DNA from: Paenibacillus eucommiae
Lineage (GTDB): Bacteria > Bacillota > Bacilli > Paenibacillales > NBRC-103111
Assembly (NCBI RefSeq): GCF_017874215.1
Contig: NZ_JAGGLB010000050.1
Coordinates: 1-57,066 of the forward strand
Reading direction: 5' to 3'
Length of the DNA stretch: 57,066 bases
The number at the start of each line of letters is the position of its first letter. The first letter of the stretch is position 1. Shown here in pieces: positions 52,247-57,066 of this stretch. A program made the position numbers and the translations under genes. The notes below the pieces were generated by a model. The model had not been told where the DNA came from and did no database searches. It saw only the letters and a program-made list of their open reading frames with translations.

Positions 52247-53248
52247 CTAATTTATTTTTCGGACGGAATCGCGGATAATTAGCTCTGTTTTCAAATAAAC
52301 AGGCTCATGATCCTGCTCCTTCTGCTCGATATTTGTTAATAATCGGATCGCGCCTTCTCTGGCAATAAGCTCAATCGGACGTCTCACCGTTGTTAGTGCA
52401 GGTGTCACAAAGGCGGAGAAAACCGTATCGTCAAATCCCATAACAGACAGGTCCTTCGGAACCTGCAAGCCCTTGTCCGTTATCGCTTTGATCGCTCCAA
52501 GCGCCATCTCGTCGTTGCAGCAAAATACAGCGGTTGGAGGCTCCGCCAGCTCCAGAAGCTGTTTCATCGAAATAAAACCGCTTTGCAGATCATACATGCC
52601 TGGCATCAAGTACTCATTCTTCACTGTTATACCCCGCTGCCGCATCGCCTGGAGAAAGCCTTCCTTCCTGTTTTGTGCAGATTTAAAGCCCTTCCTACCT
52701 TCTATCAAGGCGATCCGCCTGTGTCCCTGATCGATTAAATAGGTTGCTGCCTGAAAAGCGCCCTGTTCTTCATCCGACATAATATTCAATATGCCTTTGT
52801 CTTCAACCTCACGGTTCAACACAGCAACAGGAATCTGGGCCGCGACCGCATGGTCAATAAATGGCTGATCATCCCTGCTCTGACTCACGACAACGATGCC
52901 GTCAAAGCTTTTGCGTGTTATCGCCTGAAAGCTTCTGTAATCGTCGATTCCTTTGACAATCAAATGATAGCGGTCTCTTATGACGGTGTTGACACCGCGT
53001 ATCGCTTCATAAAAAAAGCCTGCTGAGGTGCCCTCGCTAAGCGTCGTAAAAAATAAACCGAGATTATACGAACGGTCAAGCACCAAGCTTTTCGCACTAA
53101 AATTCGGTGTATAGTTCAATTCCTGAGCGATAGCCCGAATCCGCAGCTTTGTCTCCATGCTAATTAGTGGACTATCATTAAGCGCCCTGGAAACCGTAGT
53201 ATGGGAAACGCCTGCGAGCTTGGCAATATCTTTAATCGTGACACTCAT
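52247..53248 (-). CDS. LacI-family transcriptional regulator
   Basis: A 333-aa regulator heading the sugar-acid operon: HTH TIKDIAKLAGVSHTTVSRALN, the hinge LNYTPNFSAKSLVLDRSYNLG, and a periplasmic-binding-like effector domain (FCCNDEMALGAIKAI, VMGFDDTVFSAFVTPALTTV). It probably represses its own operon and responds to gluconate or a related acid. The ATG at 53248 has AGAGGTG seven nucleotides upstream; the frame is open to 53302. A palindromic TGCACACGTTAACA lies 34-47 bp upstream. Confidence 0.92.
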   Translation of the reverse strand: MSVTIKDIAKLAGVSHTTVSRALNDSPLISMETKLRIRAIAQELNYTPNFSAKSLVLDRSYNLGLFFTTLSEGTSAGFFYEAIRGVNTVIRDRYHLIVKGIDDYRSFQAITRKSFDGIVVVSQSRDDQPFIDHAVAAQIPVAVLNREVEDKGILNIMSDEEQGAFQAATYLIDQGHRRIALIEGRKGFKSAQNRKEGFLQAMRQRGITVKNEYLMPGMYDLQSGFISMKQLLELAEPPTAVFCCNDEMALGAIKAITDKGLQVPKDLSVMGFDDTVFSAFVTPALTTVRRPIELIAREGAIRLLTNIEQKEQDHEPVYLKTELIIRDSVRKIN

Positions 53249-53281
53249 ACCTTCACCTCTACACTTATCATAGCACATCCA

Positions 53282-53295
53282 TGCACACGTTAACA
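53282..53295. promoter_or_regulatory. Candidate LacI/CcpA operator upstream of the sugar-acid operon
   Basis: TGCACACGTTAACA fits the cre/LacI-type half-site pattern at 12 of 14 positions and lies 34 bp before the lacI ATG. It could be autoregulatory or a weak cre. Confidence 0.35.
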
Positions 53296-53320
53296 ATAAC
53301 ATTTTCGCCCGGATTTACAT

Positions 53321-53361
53321 GCAAAAAGAGAGCCCGTAGTATAACGTACGTCTCTCTTCAA
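53321..53361 (-). terminator. Weak terminator after the 53384-53980 gene
   Basis: AAGAGAGACGTACG...GGGCTCTCTTTTTG on the minus strand: imperfect stem followed by T5. Confidence 0.5.
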
Positions 53362-53383
53362 AAGCCTATATGATTGGTCATCA

Positions 53384-53980
53384 TCACATCTCCAATAAAA
53401 GCATTTCATGCCTTAACTCGAATAGCTTCGTCTTGCTGGCCTGTGCGGCCGCTTCATCATTTGCTACAATCGCATCCTGCAGATTAGAAAGCTCGTAATC
53501 CAGCTCAAGTCTCAAGACCGGAATCCGTTCGTCAGGACGCTTGGATCGCAACGCTTGCATAACCTCTTCAACCGTCACGACAGGCTCCTTCTGGTAGAGT
53601 ACCTTGTGCTCAATCCCTGTTATCTCAACCATGCGAATGATCTCACCAAACATGATGTTCTCTATCAAAATTTGACGGTCCTTAAACCGCTTGACCACGG
53701 CATGTCCGCGGGTATCACCAATCATCTTCTCCATCATTTCTGCAAGCTTCTCATCCTTAAATGAATAATCACCGACAATTTTGTATTTTTCACCAATCCG
53801 TTCAAACTTTAATTTAATGAGCTTGCGGCCTGTACGTATGGAAATAATAAATTGCTGCTCGCTTTCACTCCAATAAAGGGAATAGCCTTCCTGAATCAGC
53901 GCCTTGATGAAATTCCGGATTAGCCGGCGATCAAATCGTAACTCTAGGTTGCAATACTCGACTTCATGACTTCTACTCAC
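53384..53980 (-). CDS. Conserved hypothetical protein
   Basis: A 198-aa cytosolic protein, unrecognised. It is mixed alpha/beta with basic beta-rich stretches (YCNLELRFDRRLIRNFIKALIQEG, FIISIRTGRKLIKLKFERIG) and an acidic helical C-terminus (RLELDYELSNLQDAIVANDEAAAQ). A GTG at 53980 has GGAGGGG six nucleotides upstream, a decisive site; the in-frame ATG at 54022 has none. It is leftward and separate from the sugar-acid operon by a weak terminator. Confidence 0.72.
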   Translation of the reverse strand: MSRSHEVEYCNLELRFDRRLIRNFIKALIQEGYSLYWSESEQQFIISIRTGRKLIKLKFERIGEKYKIVGDYSFKDEKLAEMMEKMIGDTRGHAVVKRFKDRQILIENIMFGEIIRMVEITGIEHKVLYQKEPVVTVEEVMQALRSKRPDERIPVLRLELDYELSNLQDAIVANDEAAAQASKTKLFELRHEMLLLEM

Positions 53981-54305
53981 GGCAATCCCCTCCATAATCT
54001 GAAAATCTGAATCATCCTTCATTGTCGATCTTTTTTACCATTTAACTAAATATTCAGACAACTTATTGACTTATCTTTATCTTATTATGAATTCTATGTT
54101 TTAGCAACTTGGATTATTGATATTTTTTTAAGCTTCTTATATAAAAATATGCAGGGCTTGTCCTGGAGCCTTGGAACCCAATAAAAACCTGGAAAAAACA
54201 CGGAAAATTCCATCCTCTCAAAAAAAAGAAAAGCGCCCAGGAGCTGCTCCTGAGCGAAGGCATGATTATAAAACCTGATAGGATTTAAATCGTGATCTCT
54301 TTTTA
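53981..54305. other. AT-rich intergenic stretch
   Basis: 325 bp between two leftward genes: AT-rich upstream region of the hypothetical gene (53981-54200) and the terminator of the next gene (54221-54259). Nothing else seen. Confidence 0.6.
54221..54259 (-). terminator. Rho-independent terminator of the stalk-domain gene
   Basis: CGCTCAGGAGCA / TGCTCCTGGGCG-type stem on the minus strand, followed by TTTTCTTTTTTTTG. Confidence 0.85.
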
Positions 54306-55139
54306 CTATTTGCCGGTCACCTTTATTTCTATATTCTCCATGGAATAGCTGCTAAGTGCATAATTCCCATCCTTTTGCTTGGATAGCTTGATGTGCATAG
54401 TAAACAAAACATTATTTTGCATCAGCAAATATTGATATTCGTTTTCCGCGGGCAGGGCATCGATAATGATAGGCTGGCGATAGAAGCTTTTATTATCTAC
54501 TACAACATTTCTTAACGCTTCCACATGGGACCTTAGTACTTCAATCTTCTTTAAATCCTTCTCCCCGGCCACAACGACGCCAGGAGTACCATAGCCCATT
54601 TTCGGCTTCTCCTTCCAGCGCGTGCTCAGCTCCGTCTCACTGACATAAAGCTCCTGCGTATAAAGCTCCCTTGCTTTGCGCAGGCCATTCGTATCAATTC
54701 CCATTCGGTCAACATCTCTCAAGCGGTAGTAAATCTTGTTCGTTCTATTGATGAGCATCGGGTATTCTGATCCCAAGTAAGTGAGCGTGCTTGCATAGGG
54801 ACTCATCATCTTAATTTCATCATAATCCACATTTTCATTCTGAACAGGCTGCTCGGGGTTGATCCGGCTGTTGAGATAAATGGTTTTTGTATCTCCCTTC
54901 CAGCTTACATTAGCTCCCAGATAGCCAGCCAGCTCATTAAGAGGCAGGTAGCTGCTGTCGTTGTAAATCAGGATCGGATTGCCGAGCACCACTTTATCCC
55001 CATTTACCACTAGGTTAAAATCAGTTCGCAAATACGCACGTACCTGCTCTATGATATTCTGCGCATAAACTCCTGCTGTAAAACAAAAAATCATGATGGT
55101 GCCGAGTACAATAATACGTTTCCACTTTACATGCTTCAT
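54306..55139 (-). CDS. Secreted protein with copper-amine-oxidase-like stalk domain
   Basis: A 277-aa exported protein. The N-terminus (KHVKWKRIIVLGTIMIFCFTAGVYAQ) is a signal peptide. Residues about 38-90 form the Cu_amine_oxidN1-like domain common in Paenibacillus surface proteins (FNLVVNGDKVVLGNPILIYNDSSYLPLNELAGYLGANVSW). The rest is unrecognised (KARELYTQELYVSETELSTRWK, then PIIIDALPAENEYQYLL). No enzyme motif. A GGAAAGG site precedes the ATG. The gene is monocistronic. Confidence 0.85.
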   Translation of the reverse strand: MKHVKWKRIIVLGTIMIFCFTAGVYAQNIIEQVRAYLRTDFNLVVNGDKVVLGNPILIYNDSSYLPLNELAGYLGANVSWKGDTKTIYLNSRINPEQPVQNENVDYDEIKMMSPYASTLTYLGSEYPMLINRTNKIYYRLRDVDRMGIDTNGLRKARELYTQELYVSETELSTRWKEKPKMGYGTPGVVVAGEKDLKKIEVLRSHVEALRNVVVDNKSFYRQPIIIDALPAENEYQYLLMQNNVLFTMHIKLSKQKDGNYALSSYSMENIEIKVTGK

Positions 55140-55275
55140 TCTATCCGCTACCTTTCCGCAATCTTATTCTCTGCAAATAAAATTCTCTGAGAATTAGCAA
55201 TTTCCTGCTTTTTTCCATAAATTAATCAAAAAAACATAATAGATTTTGTCGAAACATGTCTGAATGCGTTCTAAA

Positions 55276-55304
55276 TTGCAGGTCTTGCATAATTCCATTA
55301 GAAT
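55276..55304 (+). promoter_or_regulatory. Candidate sigma-A promoter of yktB
   Basis: TTGCAG (55276-55281), 17-bp spacer, TAGAAT (55299-55304), 37 bp before the ATG. Confidence 0.55.
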
Positions 55305-55341
55305 AAAGACGAGGACAATACAGTTAGAGAGGGAATAACCT

Positions 55342-55974
55342 ATGAGCTTTGAAGGCTTTACACAAAAAGATTTTGATACCTTCCATATCGAAGGTCTTGA
55401 TGCAAGAATGGAAGCTATCCGCGAACGGATTCAACCCAAATTTAAAGTGCTTGGTGATGCGCTGTGCAATGAATTATCCTTGCTTTCCGGCAGCGAGATG
55501 CACCTTCATATTGCGAAGCATGCCAGAAGAAAGGTCAACCCGCCTGTCGATACGTGGCTTGCCATTTGCCCAAATAAACGGGGTTACAAGCAGTTCCCGC
55601 ACTTTCAGGTTGGACTTTTTGACGATCGGGTTTTCATTTGGCTCGCGCTTATTTATGAATTGCCAAATAAACAAGCCATCGCGGACACCTATTTGAAAAA
55701 ACTGCCTGCTATCAGAAAATCATTGCCGGATTCCTTTGTACTTTCCTTTGATCATATGAAAAAAGATACGATTTCCGTAGGTAAGCTGGATAAGCAAGCA
55801 TGGATACAGTCCCTGCAAAAGTTTCGCGATGTGAAGAAGAATGAATTTCTGGTGGGGCTTAATATCCATGCAGATGATGCAGTTTTACAAGATGGTGCCA
55901 AACTTGAGGATCTGGTGAAACATACATTCGAAACGCTGCTCCCGCTATATGTACTCGCCCGGGATTCTGCCTGA
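55342..55974 (+). CDS. yktB: YktB family protein (DUF1054, UPF0637)
   Basis: A 210-aa cytosolic protein matching the UPF0637/YktB family (FTQKDFDTFHIEGLDARMEAIRERIQPKF at the start, HVARH-like HIAKHARRKVNPPVDTWLA, KQFPHFQVGLFDDRVFIWLALIYE). Function is unknown. GAGAGGG precedes the ATG and a candidate promoter lies upstream. It is divergent from the stalk-domain gene. Confidence 0.93.
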   Translation: MSFEGFTQKDFDTFHIEGLDARMEAIRERIQPKFKVLGDALCNELSLLSGSEMHLHIAKHARRKVNPPVDTWLAICPNKRGYKQFPHFQVGLFDDRVFIWLALIYELPNKQAIADTYLKKLPAIRKSLPDSFVLSFDHMKKDTISVGKLDKQAWIQSLQKFRDVKKNEFLVGLNIHADDAVLQDGAKLEDLVKHTFETLLPLYVLARDSA

Positions 55975-56089
55975 TCTATTCATTATTCAAGAAATTTATC
56001 TGAGCTTAATATTTACTTAAAGTAAAATTAAGTATTTTTGTGTAAACTACGGGAGTACAACCCTACCCTTACTTGAAAGGAGGCTCTCT

Positions 56090-56821
56090 ATGAACACTAC
56101 AGCATACACCAAAAAGCTGGTTATCAGCTCGATCGCTCTCTCCTTAATGCTCGGAGGCAGCTCGCTTTATGCAGCCAAGCAATCCTATGCGGCCGCGGCA
56201 AGCAAAGTGCAAACCCAGCAGCAGGCGAGTGAGCATTTGCAGGATCCCGGCAACGCTTTACATAAGCAGCGCCGTGCTAATGACGAAGACAGGAAATCCA
56301 GTCATGGCTTTCCGATTCTGGACGAAGCTGCTTCAATCCTCGGCATGGATAAGCAGGCATTAGAGGATTCGTTGAAGCAAGGGAAAAGCATCGTTGATGT
56401 TGCGAAGGAAAAAGGAATCAGCGAAGCAGATATAACGGCGAAGCTGCTTAAGCTGCGTAACGACAAAATCGACAGCGCAGTGAAAAGCGGAAAGCTGGAT
56501 GCCGATAAAGCCAAAAGTATAAAGCAGCGCATGCCTGCTCATTTAAAATTTCTTTTAAATGATAAGGGGCTGCCTAACAGGCATGAGCAAGGCTCCAGAG
56601 GTGAGCGCTTCGGTTTTCACCCGAGCTCTGAGGAGCTTGCCCAATTTCTGGGCATCAGCAAAGATCAGCTGATCTCTGAGCTGAAAGCAGGCAAATCTCT
56701 CACAGAAATTGCCGCAGCCAAAGGCATTTCCAAGCAGCAGCTGCTCGATAAAATCAAAGAGCTGATGACACCATCCATCGAACGAATGGCTGATCACAAG
56801 AAAGCCGCTGCCGCCAACTAG
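56090..56821 (+). CDS. Secreted protein with repeated helix-loop-helix motif
   Basis: A 243-aa exported protein of unknown function. The N-terminal 34 residues form a signal peptide (ISSIALSLMLGG, AAKQSYAAAA). Two related repeats follow, ASILGMDKQALEDSLKQGKSIVDVAKEKGIS (about 79-111) and EELAQFLGISKDQLISELKAGKSLTEIAAAKGIS (about 184-217), a pattern seen in many exported Bacillales proteins. Between them lies a Lys-rich helix. GAAAGGAGG is a strong ribosome site. A terminator hairpin follows. Confidence 0.82.
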   Translation: MNTTAYTKKLVISSIALSLMLGGSSLYAAKQSYAAAASKVQTQQQASEHLQDPGNALHKQRRANDEDRKSSHGFPILDEAASILGMDKQALEDSLKQGKSIVDVAKEKGISEADITAKLLKLRNDKIDSAVKSGKLDADKAKSIKQRMPAHLKFLLNDKGLPNRHEQGSRGERFGFHPSSEELAQFLGISKDQLISELKAGKSLTEIAAAKGISKQQLLDKIKELMTPSIERMADHKKAAAAN

Positions 56822-56847
56822 AACCAGGTTTTAACATGCTTGTCATC

Positions 56848-56896
56848 AGGCTGTCCCGAAGCGGGTTTATCCGTTGTCGTGGCAGCCTTTTTTGGC
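56848..56896 (+). terminator. Rho-independent terminator
   Basis: GGCTGTC...GGCAGCC stem with an inner GAAGCGGGTTTATCCG segment, followed by TTTTTT. Confidence 0.75.
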
Positions 56897-56921
56897 ATGA
56901 AAACATTCATGTGAGAAATAG

Positions 56922-56974
56922 GCTATGCGGCGACCTTTGAGGAAAAGAACTTTTACTTTAGCGATGTTTTTCAG
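56922..56974 (+). repeat. Left-end fragment of the composite intergenic repeat
   Basis: GCTATGCGGCGACCTTTGA resembles the left end of copy 3 (TACGGCGACCTTTGATATG). It is followed closely by one half palindrome (CTTTAGCGATGTTTTTCAG, 56956-56974). The hairpin module is missing. The remaining 92 bp of the window show nothing recognisable. Confidence 0.6.
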
Positions 56975-57066
56975 TTACTACTTAGGTAGGCTAAAAGGAA
57001 AATTGTCCGCGATAAGCAGAAGTCAAAGAGGAAAGAAGAGGAAGTTTTTGTTTAAGGAGCGTCGAA

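Overview
The window looks like chromosomal DNA of an endospore-forming Firmicute of the order Bacillales, most likely Paenibacillus or a close relative. This is inferred from strong GGAGG ribosome sites, frequent GTG and TTG starts, and Bacillus-type gene neighbourhoods (rqcH/yloB, rpsD next to dgcP, acsA/acuA/acuC with ccpA, ylbF/ylbG, ylaN, yugN). No phage, insertion-sequence transposase, tRNA, rRNA or CRISPR array was seen. Forty-nine protein genes are called.

Layout. 1-8.1 kb: Ca2+ P-type ATPase, divergent rqcH, then a leftward group gtaB/PHP phosphoesterase with a LysR regulator beyond it. 8.3-10.7 kb: a small hypothetical gene, ylbG and ylbF, with a rightward ReAV-type asparaginase lying between the two ylb genes. 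10.8-14.5 kb: an XPB-type helicase and its helicase-associated partner, overlapping by 4 bp. 14.7-18.3 kb: Gfo/Idh oxidoreductase, CBS protein, M20 amidohydrolase. 18.6-23.2 kb: yugN-ftsW, Asp23, Ca2+/H+ exchanger, ylaN, an HPr-like protein without its histidine, TVP38/DedA protein. 23.3-30.1 kb: diguanylate cyclase, rpsD with leader, a 1057-aa class A PBP with a C-terminal FN3 region. 30.2-36.6 kb: acetate/acetoin module acsA, acuA, acuC (no acuB), a nucleosidase, and ccpA. 36.8-41.5 kb: ptsG-ptsI-pfpI, tightly coupled. 41.6-47.1 kb: a Q/N/G-rich repeat protein, CoA-binding protein, C39-like peptidase, aroA, rhodanese, aroK. 47.2-53.2 kb: a five-gene leftward operon lacI / LarA-like epimerase / gntK / SDR / gnd that looks like a sugar-acid route into the pentose phosphate pathway. 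53.4-57 kb: hypothetical and secreted proteins and yktB.

The most unusual content lies between genes. A composite repeat of about 400-600 bp occurs three times in near-complete form (about 15.86-16.47 kb, 26.34-26.75 kb inverted, 42.41-42.88 kb), with end fragments at both window edges and palindrome-only versions at 5.2 and 34.2-34.4 kb. It joins an approximately 100-120 bp long-hairpin module, whose inner stem shows a compensatory base change between copies, to an array of short palindromes of the form TTTAACGATG-A(3-5)-CATCGTTAAA and then a conserved tail. No protein is encoded in it. It could be a structured RNA, a non-autonomous mobile element or a protein-binding array; the sequence alone does not decide.

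Working together: acsA carries a CcpA-type cre site, and ccpA, ptsG/ptsI and the gluconate-type operon lie in the same 20 kb, so this half of the window is largely carbon uptake, carbon catabolite control and acetate/sugar-acid metabolism.
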